A stretch of 64,000 nt of DNA. Source: Takakia lepidozioides (Eukaryota > Streptophyta > Takakiopsida > Takakiales > Takakiaceae). Below, piece by piece: positions 43,080-55,333 of the stretch. Position 1 is the first letter of the stretch, and the number at the start of each line of letters is the position of its first letter. Under the pieces are notes generated by a model. It made no database searches. It saw nothing but the letters and a program-made list of their open reading frames with translations, and was not told the origin of the DNA. Position numbers and translations under genes: made by a program. The DNA lies in assembly GCA_030704615.1 (NCBI GenBank), contig CM060733.1, positions 63,860,001 through 63,924,000 on the forward strand. Reading direction: 5' to 3'.

Positions 43080-43700
43080 TGCGCATAGAAGGCTGTATAC
43101 ACTGCCGTAGCCTAGGTTGATTCCCCCACTGTCACCTGTAGCCCTCTACCTTGCAGCACATTGAGAAAACAATTGCTCACCTGTAAGCGCTGTTGTGTGT
43201 TTCCATCCACATAAAACCTGCCACCCCAAATCAAGGGCGTACATAGCATAAGATCATTTGGTAAGCATGGTGGTGTCTGAATCATTGTTTGGGTTACTTG
43301 CTTTCCCCACTGCCAGAAGTCTTTCAGGTGAAGCAGCCATTTGTTAAGGGTCAGGGAGGCCTCATGACATGGATGGAGCTGTCAGAGGCCGTATTCATTG
43401 GAGCCCCACGTGTACAGCTCGCCACGCCCTTAGATCACCACACAGAAGAGCAAACTGATCCATAGTAAAAGATATCATAAATAGGAAAGAGAAGAAAAAA
43501 ACCTATAGTACATTCCAATGCATGTGCAAAACTTCCCAGGCCTTTCTCAGCACTAGCCCCATGATGAGGACACCAAGAATGTGACTTACAGGTGATAGCG
43601 CCCGTGTGGTAGCCACTGCAAGAAACCTCCACAACAGCAGGAAGGGCAGGCACTTGAACTGCCTCCCTTTCTCTGTGTCTGAGACAAAGTTCAAACGTCT
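43080..43700 (-). pseudogene. RCC1-repeat protein exons
   Basis: Three candidate exons: about 43604-43690 (AVQVPALPAVVEVSCSGYHT, GAIT, donor GTAAGT), about 43330-43430 (RGELYTWGSNEYGL, then TGA) and about 43180-43225 (VLCGWKHTTALT, donor GTGAGC). HT-A-(I/L)-T and LYTWG are the hallmark of RCC1 seven-bladed propeller repeats. The family includes chromatin exchange factors and UVR8-type receptors; the pieces are too short to choose. A TGA interrupts the second. Confidence 0.65.
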
Positions 43701-43854
43701 CTCTTCCCCTCAACCCTAGGATGTAGGTTCCAAGGATCATCTTATGACAGCCCTACAGATAGGTCTAAACAGATAAAACTTCAGCAAACGAAAGGAAGCC
43801 ATATCCATAAGACCGAGAACAAACATCCAATTGACATGGTCAGAAACCAGTGAC

Positions 43855-46800
43855 CTGCCTCATTGCACATTTCACTGGATTTTATGTACTCCCCAAGCTT
43901 CTGCTAACACGCAGCCACATTGAGAAGCAATGAACTCTGCCAAAAATTACTGCCTTGTTAGCGCCAGACAATCCACACTTGCATAATGGTGATCTCTTGC
44001 ATGAATTGCTAAATGCAACTGGCCAAAGATCTCCCACTTTTCTTGAACACACATGCATTACCAAGGGACATACATCTTTATTAGTTCAACCAAATAACAA
44101 GGGAACAACAATCCTAGAAACCAGCAACAATCACCTGGCTCTTTACAAGCTCCTCACCTTCCTCATCATTTTGTGGATTTACATGCTTGAAATCCCTAAG
44201 CCCCGGTCACGGCCATTAGAAGGTGTCCACCTTCAGACTACACTTGAAAGACCAGGTGTGGAAAATTGTTGTGTAGAAGTTTTACACACGTAAAGCAGGT
44301 CACTAAACTGGTCACTGATTACCTTATCATATTTGGCCTTGGCTACCTCAAACTTGGCTTCCTTGAATAGCCAGTTTCCCTGCACACACATTTGCAGAGC
44401 ATCACATACAGCATAAAGTCGATCTCATTCAGGCACAGAACATCTCCAGCAATTAGTATGTTGGTTTCCTTGCACCATCACTGAAGACAGCCTAAATCAG
44501 ATCTATACGCTCCTACTTCATACAAGAAAGTAGTAAAGTGAGTATAAAGGCATACCGTGGATTTGATTGTATCCACTTCAGCCATTATTTCTTTGAAATT
44601 GAGGCCTGTCCAATCCTGCCACCACAAAGAGTTAGCTTAAAATTCCGCTCATTGATGTTTATCATTGATAACATGAAGCAATCTTTCTATCTTTCTAAGG
44701 GACCAGAAACTACCTTTGTAAGGGGCTCACTCCGGTAGTATGACTTACCTTGATACAAACAATTAGTTCGGGTTTTCCAGATATCGTCTAGGAAGCCCTT
44801 CAAACAAGCATCAATCTGCTGTGTGTGAGCAGCCCAAGAGTTAGACTCCGACAGGGCCAGGGCTTTAGGCTCAACCTCAAGATTTTGGAAGTTGGCGAAC
44901 AGAGGTGCCAAGACATTGTCCTGAAGAGGGTCACTCTCTGGTGAGAATATCCCGGACACTATCAGAAAATGGATATTGTCTTCAGGTTGCCCACACATTA
45001 GGTGATTACAATCTCCTCTTCCTCTCTGCATCTGTTTATTGTTCAAGGGTAGGGTCCTGCCCTCAGTTAAAATTTCAGTCCAGTGCCAAGGGTAGGTATG
45101 CCCTTGAGATCATCCTTAAGGTCTGCCCATGTCACAGACTGGAAACAAGTTCAGGGAAGTTTTATGCCTAACTTCAATTTCATCGGACAGTCTTTGGGCA
45201 TCAGACATGGCTTTGGACACACCCCCCTCCAGGTCAGCTTCATCCAGTAGGGTCAATTCATCAGGACTGATATTCAGATACTTGAAAATCTCATCCACCT
45301 TTTCCCGCCAAGACTTGGCCTGTTTAACAGGACTGTCTTGCTTCCAATAAATAGATTTGATTACCTTAGGGTATCTGGTATTAGGGATGCGATTCAACCG
45401 ACCACACCATCTGACCTTGAATTTATCACGTCGAGAGCTTAAGAGAGGTACGCCAGATGCACCCCGAATAGCCACATTAGCTGTTCTAGAACAAGCTGAC
45501 ATGCTTTCTTTGAGCACTGCGGCCTGAATGGATTCTAGGGATTTAGCATAGTTGGAGTTGTCAACCCACACAGCAGATGCATGCTCCAAGGCCGGCCTTA
45601 TAACATTACAAGGATCAGCACAGGGTGAGTGTTGAGAGGCCCAGTCTCAAGCCTGTCGAAGATTAGCGAATGTACTCATCAGACGTTGCTTGCCTACGCC
45701 TTGTGGCCATAGACTCCACGCCCAGTTTGCGCGAAACAAAAGGGAACAGGCACTACCTTTGTGAGGGGGTCACTAGAGAGAGAGAGGAAAAGAGGAGTGA
45801 AGAACTGCACCAATGGTGTACAATTTTCCTGGAAGTATAGCCCGGCTTGAAAACTATCCAGAGTTGGCTAAAAAAACCTATGAAAGTACCTTCAAAGAAA
45901 ATATTTCGCCTTCACGATCACAGTCCAGCCATAGCACCAAATAGTCGCATCCACGGGCTTCTTGTTGCAGATGCTTACACACATGGGCCTGCCTTCATGC
46001 CAGTGTTCCATATGTTAAGAGGAAGCAAGTGTTCACTCATTATTTCCCAAATATCATTTACATTAGGAAGCCAACTCTGCTACTGGCATCCAATTCATTA
46101 ACTCCATCTCATCTAGCCTTTCTTTAGTGATGATAGAACTGATGACACGTGGCTTGAAGCAAATGGTGTCCCCTGATTAATCACAGGATTGAATGGTTGT
46201 ATCTTTTCCAACCAACTACAAATATTATGTAAACAGCAGATTCAAACAATAAAGGGTAACTTTAGTGCAAAACTTATCTACCTATCTATCTGGAAATTCC
46301 TTATTTGACAAGTGACTTCATGGCCTGCAGTGACTCTTCTATTTTGAAACAAGAAAAGCTGATGGTACAATAAAAATGATACAAATCCAGTGGCAGGAAA
46401 CCAAATCTTTCTATCTTTCAGGAAGCAATTAACTGGATAAGGCCAACTGGCAGAAGAATTGAGTGTGGGAGAAAGGGTTGATAAGCCAAAAAACCACCAA
46501 AAATTGCATAGATTATTCAAGCATGGACAGACTGTGGTCTGAGCTGTGAAAGGAATCGCTGGCCCACAGACTCATGTAGATGAGTATAAACAGTAAATGC
46601 ACTAATGTAAATGGATGACCCCTTGCCTGTTTCAAATCCTAACAATTCCACCTCCCATTGCACTGAAGCCCCTTCTGGAACAGCTTCTGGCCTGCACCCA
46701 ATCAATTTGTTTCCAGTTGCAATCATGGAGCAAAAGATAGCATGAGAGATCCCACTCACTAAAGTTTTAAAAATTGACCTTCATCTTTGTAAAGGACGTC

Positions 46801-47141
46801 AACCGCAATTAGACATCACGAGCTGGATTGGACACCAGCGTTGAGTTGGGAATTTGTCTGCAATGATTTGAAAGTGAGCCACATAGAAGTCTTCCCAGAA
46901 GAATACCTGGGAAACTTTTCATAGGCGTACTTGGAGACACTGTTGATAAGAGCAAGCTCCCCTGGAAGCATCAGTCGGAGACTCGTTTCAAGTCCCTCAG
47001 GTACCTGGAAAAGCATACAGACAACGGCTCATCCACAGAAGAAGTACATCAATCAATTCAATGTCCACAATGGTCACAACACTTACAGCAAAGACAGAAA
47101 CTGTAGGGTTGCAATCCTGTAACACTTGCTCCGCACCTTTC
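43855..47141 (-). pseudogene. PASTICCINO1-like FKBP/TPR gene fragment, multi-exon
   Basis: Candidate exons, minus strand: 47087-47141; 46907-47004 (VPEGLETSLRLMLPGELALI, SKYAYEKFP); 46627-46691 (AVPEGASVQWEVELLGFET); 44556-44615 (DWTGLNFKEIMAEVDTIKST); 44323-44379 (GNWLFKEAKFEVAKAKYDK); about 44135-44206 (DFKHVNPQNDEEGEELVKSQ); 43855-43936 (SSLLLNVAAC-stop-QKLGEYIKS). This order, an FKBP-type domain followed by TPRs, fits the plant immunophilin PAS1, which acts at the ER in very-long-chain fatty acid synthesis. Exons 2 and 3 join in phase; exon 3 would use a GC donor (ACAG/GCAAGG). The last exon has TAG at 43904-43906. Both gene ends are missing, and LINE pieces sit in the intron between 46627 and 44615. 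Confidence 0.75.
44690..45790 (-). pseudogene. LINE pieces in a PAS1-like intron
   Basis: 45116-45589 encodes EHASAVWVDNSNYAKSLESI and RRDKFKVRWCGRLNRIP; 44687-45046 has a decayed finger (HLMCGQPEDNIHFLI) and ACLKGFLDDIWKTRTNCLYQ. Both belong to the family of the copy at 39492-40200. At 45660-45790 a second copy of the LINE 3' tail precedes the 5' part, so two partial copies are arranged head to tail. Confidence 0.75.
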
Positions 47142-47229
47142 CTGGAACCAAAGTCACGGGAGAGACAAAAACGATTACCTTTAGAAAAGCCCAAAACCAA
47201 CGCCTTGTCTGTTAGGGCAGCGAACTCCA

Positions 47230-47930
47230 ACTCAACATACACGTACTTGAGGTGTACTAGGTACAGGAGAAATATGCAGTGTATATGTTTAGATATACAA
47301 GAAGTATACGCTGACCCAAGGTCAACTAGGGTTAGTTACGGGACATGAGACATGACTCATGTTTTTCATCCAAGTCCCTGGGATGGGAATCTTATCCAGA
47401 ATCTTAAGCCCGGGCACTAGAATCTGTCCCGGGCTTTTGGAACATTAAGCCCGGGATAGAGAATAGTTTAAGAATATCTTTTGGCCCGGGCTAGAGAATA
47501 TCCTAGAGAATTTTAGAATCTTATGCCCGGAGAATCTTGTCCCGGGCTTTTGGAAAATTTACTAGTATGGCCTTTTTGGGCTTCCGTAGGTGACACGGGC
47601 GGGGGATCGTCGGCACGTGCATCAGGGAGGGACGGCGGGGATGAAGCGCGGGCGGGGGATCGGTTGGGTCCCGGGCTGGCGGGAGTCCGCTGGGGTCGGC
47701 GGAGATGAGGCCACGAGGCAAGAGAGGGGGCGGTGGGGATGTGGCGGGGGAGCGGGAGCGGGCCGGGAGAGGGGCCGGGGGGGCCGGGCGGAGGAGGATG
47801 GGGGTTGGGGCCGGGCGGAGGAGGATGGAGGTTGGGGCCGGGGGGGAATTTGACATTGGGCGCTCCGCACTTGGCCAGGGCTGCCGGAGGGGGGTCGGGG
47901 TGGGAGGCTCGGCTCCTGGCTGTTCTCGGG
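47230..47930. mobile_element. Inverted-repeat arm and G-rich core, second copy
   Basis: 47230-47592 is the inverted counterpart of the arm at 33370-33630: TGTACTAGGTACAGGAG, AAGCCCGGGC blocks repeated at least four times, then GGCCTTTTTGGGCTTCCGTAG. It passes into a G-rich core (CGGGCGGGGGATCGTCGG onward). The arm is longer than in the first copy because the AAGCCCGGG unit is multiplied. The right arm is not visible here. Confidence 0.65.
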
Positions 47931-50426
47931 CCGTACCTGTCAGCTCAAGTGTGCGAAATAAAATCAAGCCACATCAATATGGCGACCGGTTTTCGCTTAC
48001 AATGCAGAACCTAGGATTATGAAAGAGAAGCTTCGGTTACCTATTCGTCAATTCAAAGTTCCAGTATGTCAAGTGTGGTTCACGGCCAGGGTCACGTGAC
48101 CCTACAATGAGACGATGAGAGGCAATGCTACAGTGGGTGGACGTGGAGGGGTCCTTGGAAAGAAGGAGCAAAACATGTCCCGGCTATGGGCTCTACAACA
48201 CCTCAAGCATGCTCTACCTCTTCCATCCCTACCTCAGCCAAGGTCTTTATGCGCATGTCTTCATCAGCAATGTCCTTGGGTCAAATCCTTTTTGTTGCAC
48301 TTTGTGCTGCAACCAGCTTGCCAACTTGAAAGCCTTATGGTTTGCTCGACTGAAGCAAGGCACTGCTGCAGGGCCTTGATGTGAAGCAACTTGAACAACT
48401 TACGAAGCATACGGCTCAACAGACACCCTCGAGATGCACATGATTAAGAGACACGTGTGCACCCCAAAACTGTGTGCGTCGACGCACGCATTTTGGGAGG
48501 GCCGCAGTTCGAAGCCTCTGCAAAGGTTTACAACCATCATCAATGTCAGACAGTCTTCAGAGATTTGCTGCAGACACACTAGTCATGACTGTACGTACGA
48601 GAACATATGTTACAACCTTGCGCTTCCCTTCAACAGTTTTGTCCTGCATGCAAGCACCTTCTTCACACTTTTCAAGCGGAATTCTCAGTATCATTAAAGC
48701 GACCAATCTGGAGGAGAGAGAGTAGAAGAGGACAGCATTCTGACACGAATTCAAGTGTGTGATACTCGTGACTACCGTTGCGAGGATGCTTCCCCAATTT
48801 TACTGCTCAACAGAACAACTCAAACTCCGGTTTGGACGAAGATTAACATTAAAAAGCTTGGATTTTGGTCAGAAACTGGGCAGTTGGTTGTCACCAGCAA
48901 AAAAAGGACCCAAGTTTATAGACAGTTGCAAACACAATCCTGCCCGTCAAGCAATGTTACATGATTGCTTTACACTGGACTGTAATAGTTCTCTGCCTTC
49001 GTGTTCATGACCAGGCACATGCAGGTATTACAGCTAAGAGGTGAGGTTTTTGATCGAATGACCAGAAAAACACTTCGAAAAATCCATTCTGTGGGAATAT
49101 TCAAAACTGTAATCAATCAATGCAGAGAAAATAATAGATTTATTAAAGACCAGTTGTGAGAGCTCTGCAGGTTTTCAGATAGCCAAGTTAATTGCAATTT
49201 GACAAGATCACAGGAAAGCCAATTTCCACAATGGGCAATCCAGATGAGTTCCCAGATGGATGGATCTCTGCTGGAAACATAAGTTGTTCCATTATCAACC
49301 ACGCACTTCACAAAGGAAATCTGTTTCTAACTAGAAATGAACAGGCATCAGCAGACCTGAGAATACAGGGGAGAAGATTTGGCTAGGAAAAGAGACAACA
49401 AGACTGACGACTTCCATTCTCACTCAACCATTAGTTGGGTAGTCCCTATGACATACATAGCAGGTTCTGGAGGTTCTGAAGTCTTAAACTTATCTAAAAG
49501 GTCAAGCATTTATGGGTTGGCCTTCACTCAGAAGCTTTAACTCCTGTACAGAAGAGTTGTGTTCTCTCACAGATGCCCGGATGGATCTGTGCAAGCCGCC
49601 ATACAAGAAGATTCCTCATAGGCAAAGGCAGGTCAAAGACATGTTGCACAGTGCCTTAACTCCGAAGTTTCAAACTTCCGCGTAGAAATCCAGCTCCAGC
49701 TAATTTTGCAACACAATTTTCTCTTGAACTATGGCTTAGTACTTAAGCTACTGTCACAATGGACCTTTCTTGTTATTGCAGAGAGGGATTGTACAGAAGG
49801 TGACACATTATAGGAACATAAAAACTCCACTGTCACCAAACAAATGGGACGTTTAAGGGCTCCGCAGAGGCCTCCCAAGAGATGGTTCACATCATACTGT
49901 CGTTATGGCATATCCACAAATACAGATACAAAGAAGGTCCTCCATTTCATGATAGAAATGATGGACCTTACCTTATTCCATTTGCGCCAAAAAGCATTGC
50001 CGAGAGTGATTAGTTTCATCCATATGACTCATGGAAGATCATGCCTTGCATTTTCCACAGCTCAAATGACTTCCCTCCAGAGAGATGATAATGGCCAGCT
50101 GTTGAAATAGTAGCCCAACAAAAGCTCATAGACTCAAAATGTGACAAACCAGATGCTATTTGCTGACCCTCACTCCTCCAGAATGAGTGACGATTTACAG
50201 CTTTCTTGCTGAGATGACGTGTGAATGGTGCTACCTCAACATTCAAGAAGAAAAGAGAACAGACTCACGAGCATCCAGATCCCAAAATTACAACTGAGGC
50301 TAAAACATGGACAGAAAATTAAAGCATAAAATACAAAGCCTACATGTGGGAGAACTCTTACCGATGTGGCTACAGCTTCATCAAGTCACAACGATTAAGG
50401 GGAAAATACGGACAAGGGCATGACAC
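47931..50426. other. No gene recognised
   Basis: Short frames on both strands (48115-48384, 48434-48697, 49192-49386, 49844-50110) show no domain I can name. Some minus-strand stretches, such as 49117-49311, may be stray exons. This lies 3' of the patatin gene. Confidence 0.35.
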
Positions 50427-51980
50427 CTACAACTTAATTGGTGCAGAGAACAGTTTGTCTGAGAACTCTACAGGGCCAGGTTTAAGAATTACGATGGGTG
50501 ATTTCCTCGTCGCCCGTGCCTTGTGCTCTAGCACAAGCTGCTCTGCAAACCAATCCAGGCGCTCTCGATTGCTCAGGGAAAGCGGCCTTCGCCCTCCGAA
50601 AGGTAGGTGCTCCATGCTCTTGTGGTCCAGCACTTCGTCTGCTAATTTCATCAACTTCTTCAAATTCGCGTGGCTTTCATCGTCGCTTTCTGCAGGCCCT
50701 TTAATAGGCAGCCCTGCCACCTGTTGCAAAGTGGCCAATTAATGGATGCAAGAGGAACGTAAGGCTATGGGTAAGCATAAACCGAAATCCACAACATCAA
50801 AGGGAGGTCAAGCAGTGACGCCATCATGCCTAATGCAACACGACTTGCAGAGTTCAATTCAAAGATATATACCGCAACAATTTTACGGTTCCAGAAAAGG
50901 AAACGAAAAGTAGGCCTGGGTTTTCAGTTCACAGAAACAGATATGTACCTGTATACGCACGTATTGTTTCCGATAGTCACCAAACGACATGCTGATGGTG
51001 TGATCCACCATATCTGAGATGCCATCCAGTACGATGTTTACAATTGGCTTGACCCATTGAAATACACCCCAACCACGCACTGTCTCGTACCCATATGTTT
51101 GGTCGAATTGCCCTGTTCCCAGAGACAGAACCAGCAAATCATTTACTCCCCGCACCCCAGGGAATTCCAACTTGTTGTGCAGAACATGTGTGATAGCTGC
51201 TGCTGTTGGATTGTTCATGACAGTGCCTCCGTCTATGGCTGTACAAGAAGTTCTTCCATCCACAGAGGTCATGTAGGCAGGCTTGAAAAAAGACGGGACA
51301 GCCAATGTTGCACGACAGATTTCCCAGAGATTGAAGTCCCAGGTTTGTGCATCCAAGGCATCGGCTCTCGAGAAAGGGAAAGGCCCTGCGCTTGCAAGAT
51401 CATAGCAGGGAATAAGAACCGGCTTAATGGTGTCACGAAGGGTGAGTGGCCGGCCGTCTCTCACCAAATAGTGCTTAAGCAATGCCTCCAGATACTTGGT
51501 GGAATACCGAGGGGTCATGACACCCCGCAGTCGTGCCCAAACACGCTGTGCTTTAGGAATTTTAAAAAGACCTCTTCCCTTCTCTACGATGAGCTTCCAG
51601 GTTTCCTCGGCTCTGAACAGGGGTTTGCCACTCTTATCACCAGTAAAGAGCATGGTAGCAAGTACACCACCAACATTGGTCCCCGCCGCCACATCGAAGT
51701 AGTCTGCAATGCGAGCCTCTGGATCGCCACTCTTTCTCTTAAGGCAATCCTCCAAGTAAGCGAGGACACGCCCGGGTATAATGCCACGCATCCCGCCTCC
51801 GTCGATGCTTAGAATGCAAACTTTGCCCCTCTCTGTGCTTTCCGAGCGCTCCATTGCTCCACCATTCTCTACCCTCATAGTTGGCCTTTCCCCATTCTCC
51901 TTGTGGTGGTAGAAGTTCTGCTCGGCAGTCTCTGGCTCTGCAAGGGCTTCCCATTCCATTCCCGGCATTTTTTCTTCCAA
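50427..51980 (-). CDS. Patatin-like phospholipase (pPLAIII-like) with Ser-to-Asn at the nucleophile
   Basis: Two exons, 50949-51980 and 50427-50720, join in frame to 441 residues; intron 50721-50948 (GTACAT...ACAG). Patatins are acyl hydrolases with a Ser-Asp dyad. Seen here: the oxyanion loop DGGGMRG (about residue 60), the elbow AAGTNVGGVLATMLFTGDKS where the usual G-x-S-x-G has Asn instead of Ser, and the dyad region AIDGGTVMNNPTAAAITHVL with Asp. The C-terminal part (HLPFGGRRPLSLSNRERLDW, FAEQLVLEHK) is of the plant pPLAIII kind, a clade whose members often depart from GxSxG yet retain activity in some reports. No stop or frameshift occurs. The first Met in the frame is used; a second follows at residue 5. 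The gene is the best-preserved host gene in the window. Confidence 0.9.
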
Positions 51981-54274
51981 CGGTGTTCGTGGCAGACTTG
52001 CTCTTAGTTCTTCGCAGACACAGCGGTGAGAAACACCTCACGTTAGGACGAATAAAAGGAGCTAATCACAGTTCACGTGCGATGAAGGAATTCAACAATC
52101 CAGCCTGCAATGCAGGTCTCTAAGATAACTCAATATATGCACCAAGACAGTCTCCCTGTCCCTGGGAGGCACAAGAGGCAACCAACCGGAGCCACCTTGG
52201 CTTGGGTGCGTCACCTTTTGATTCTCTCCTCTCCTATTTATTTGACCGTTCCAGCATTTGCTTCGCATTACTCCATGCAGTAGACTTCAGGCTCGAGGGT
52301 ATTCGTGCTGATTGCGGCTAAACTGCACCACCAACAAGTAAACCTTGACGCTATGCGAAGAATGATGCAGAGCCTTCTAATTCCCACGACGTCCTCAGAA
52401 GCACCAGAATTCAACAGACACTTCTATCTGGCCAGCAAAGCTTGAATCTTGGCAGCACCACACGGGTCCCTGCTAACGAACTGTCACAGATTTACAGCCA
52501 ACGGACAAGAACCTACAAAATATTCTAGATGTGCTTCTCCTTATACAAGTCTTACGCATAGATGACCGAACTCCGCCCGAGTGAGTGTATTAGCTAGATC
52601 TGTGCCATATCACAAATGTGCACACACGGGAAACTCCCTCTTTTCACTTTTCCTTCCACTCAGCGAAATCAAGCTACAATGTGTAAGTACCATACTATCC
52701 CATGCTGCTCAGTCCGCTCAGAAATGTGCGTAGCAAAAACTCTAATACACTTCAGGTGATGAAGTAGAAGACATTGTCATGCTGCCTCAACATATGCAGT
52801 CATTGAAGAAGTTTTGGAGAAGTTAGGAGCGTCACTAACGCGAGCGCATGATTATAATGTAGGAAACAAGCACGCAGAGGCGTTCGAAAGAGAAACCACC
52901 AATGCATTACTCCACCACACCTACTAATAAGACTACCAACTTCGTATTAAAGACTTCCAGTGTGCCATGCTATCAAGTGTTGCACTGAAATGCAAGGAAG
53001 AGAGGCAGTGGGGCAAGTAAGAGACGAAAGTCGGGGGACGTGGGAGCGAAGGCGAGCGGAGCGGAGCCCTTCTTCCTCTCACTTGCCACCCACCGCAACC
53101 TTCTGTCCACTCTGCTTCCAATTCAAAGGGATCCCACACCGCCACCTGCGGGTCTCTCCTAGGCCTTCACCGGGAGCAGCGGGTGTCCGCCTAAAACTGA
53201 AGCTCGCCAAAACACTGCGGCAACCGGCGAAAGAAGGTCGCCGGGCGGCGAGCTGTAGCCGGTGGTTGGCGAAAGGAGCGAGGCCCGTGGAAGCAGCGCG
53301 GGAACAGTTAAATCGCCGCAATCCCGCCTACTCTGTCGTGTTCGCGTTAATTAGGATCGTTTTCATCCATTTCGCTCTCAGTTTACGTACTTAGTCGTGG
53401 ATGGATGGACCAGGCATCATCCATCTGACGAATGGCCGGTAGCAAGGGGTGGGGCCGGTGGTGGCGCGACCGACTTGACCGCTCATAGCCCGTGCAGAGT
53501 GGCGGGCGGCCACATCACCGCTTGACTTCCGCTCCAGTGGGCCCGACCCCACCCCGCCCACCCGGCCCACCGGGCGGCCAAGAATGTGCATACAATACCA
53601 GAATGTGTCGTAAGGCGTCTCCTGATGGACGGATGCTCTCGCAGATGGATGAAAAGATGAAACCTAACTCTGTGGTGACTCAGATATTTATGTGATGAAT
53701 GATTTCTCAGGAAGGGGTCTAACAGAAAATAATACAGCGAGTGTAGTAAATGCTGAATTATGAGAATATATGACAGATATTATGCGGGTCATCACTGTAC
53801 CCTGCGCCTCCTGCAAAACGGCGCTTTCATCCCTTTCGTTACGGCTTCTTAATTATCCTACTTATGACTAACCCATCGCCCAATTCTGTTATTCATTACA
53901 CAACCTAGCACTAATTACTGTATTAGGGAGTTGACAAACTTGTGCTAAATGCTGTATTAGTGATTAGTTGACGTTTTGTTGCTCATTGGCTTCTAACTTG
54001 TCCGTACATAGTTGCATTCTCAAAGCCTAGGCTATGACACTACAATTGCTCACATTGTCAAGGCCGCATATATGTACCAGAATATCACTTGAATTTTCAT
54101 CAATGTTTGGCCTGACTGTCATCCGAGTGGATGCAGAAGTAATGAATGAATGAAATATTAGACTGCCAAACCAAGAATAAAATCCAAGTTTTAATAGAAG
54201 ATTTCAGGTATGTATAAATGATTTTTTCACCAGTATTCCTGCCAAAGCAAGCATGCGTAAATTATGGTTTCACA
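51981..54274. other. No gene recognised; patatin 5' flank and unique sequence
   Basis: 52020-52300 is the likely patatin promoter region but holds no confident TATA box. 53000-53600 is GC-rich, with long but composition-driven frames on both strands. 53700-54270 is AT-rich and closed. Confidence 0.4.
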
Positions 54275-54276
54275 AC

Positions 54277-54460
54277 CAAGCTGTAGCCGAGTGGTAATGG
54301 GCACATACCACCTCAGAAGTGGGGGTTTGATCCACCGATTGGTGTCACAAAGGTCTCCACCTTCCTGCCAGCAGTAGTCCTTCGGGGTCAAGAGACACCA
54401 TAATTTACGCTTACTTCGGGAGGTGTCATATATTACTTCATCCCTGAAGTGTTACACTGC
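54277..54460 (+). mobile_element. tRNA-derived SINE-like head
   Basis: TAGCCGAGTGG (54284-54294) fits the RNA polymerase III A box, and GGGTTTGATCC (54322-54332) fits the B box one substitution away, about 38 bases apart as in tRNA genes. No cloverleaf with a clean acceptor stem is visible, and non-tRNA sequence (AGTAGTCCTTCGGGGTC) follows. This is the make-up of a SINE. Confidence 0.55.
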
Positions 54461-54844
54461 TTCCATTCGGAAGATGGACACCTTATCATTACACTATTTT
54501 TTGTTTGCTCCGCCAAAACTAGTTTGATCGTTTGATCCCTCTTATATACACGGTTTCTAAGGGACAGCAATGGAGGCCAAAAAAAGGGTCGTACATATAA
54601 TACTGGATGGAGAAGAAATGGGACCATGGAAATTTTATAATATAAGTGGATAAATGTTATGAGTTTTTAAATCTATGATGGATGAAAGTAGATATCACTA
54701 TTCACAAGGATGAGACTAGCAGCTTGTTCAGGTTGAAAACTGCTGACCTAATCACACGGAAACAATGCCTCATGGGGTGGAATTTGCTCACCTGAAAATC
54801 AACAGGACCCACAGGCCTCTCATTTTAAGATAATAGGGTCTTCA

Positions 54845-55135
54845 ATGGGCACGTGCGATGTGGCCGGTGGGCCCCGCGCACGGACGCCCGGCTCCCCAGC
54901 ACCCCGCCCGCCGCTCCGCGCGGTCGCTCAGCCGGGGCGCGGCTGCAGCAACCGCGCCCGCGCCCCCGTCCGCCGCGCGGCCAGTCCCCCGCCCATGAGT
55001 CCGCTGCCCTCCAGTCTGCCAGTCCGCTGCTGGCCAGTCTGCCCGCTAGTCCGCTGCCCAGCAGTCTGCCAGTCTGTCAGTCTGCCCGCCAGTCCGCTGG
55101 CCAGTCCCCTGCCATCCAGTCTGCTGACGGCGCAG
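54845..55135 (+). repeat. GC-rich block running into CAGTCYGCC/G repeats
   Basis: After a GC-rich stretch, 54975-55130 is a string of CAGTCCGCTGCC, CAGTCTGCC and similar. It is the first block of the decamer that recurs through the MULE region to the end of the window. Confidence 0.7.
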
Positions 55136-55333
55136 GATCGCCACCGTCCATTCCCATAACCCATCCGAGCCCTCCATTTTTAGGGCTGCAATTCAAACCT
55201 GCATCCCTGCCGCCTGCCACTTGCCAGCAGCCGCGAACGTGCGCACTGTTCTCCTGGCACGTTGTCGATCGTGTCTTGTACTGCGGCGCGTTTCTTGCAT
55301 GTTCAGAAACGTGTCATTTGTACTGTATAGGGC

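Noticed and set aside
52960-53600. GC-rich open frames on both strands
   Set aside because: Overlapping frames of similar length on both strands, Arg/Pro/Ala-rich, with no domain; best explained by base composition.
54277-54350. Functional tRNA gene
   Set aside because: A and B boxes are present, but no acceptor stem or anticodon arm pairs convincingly; a SINE head fits better.
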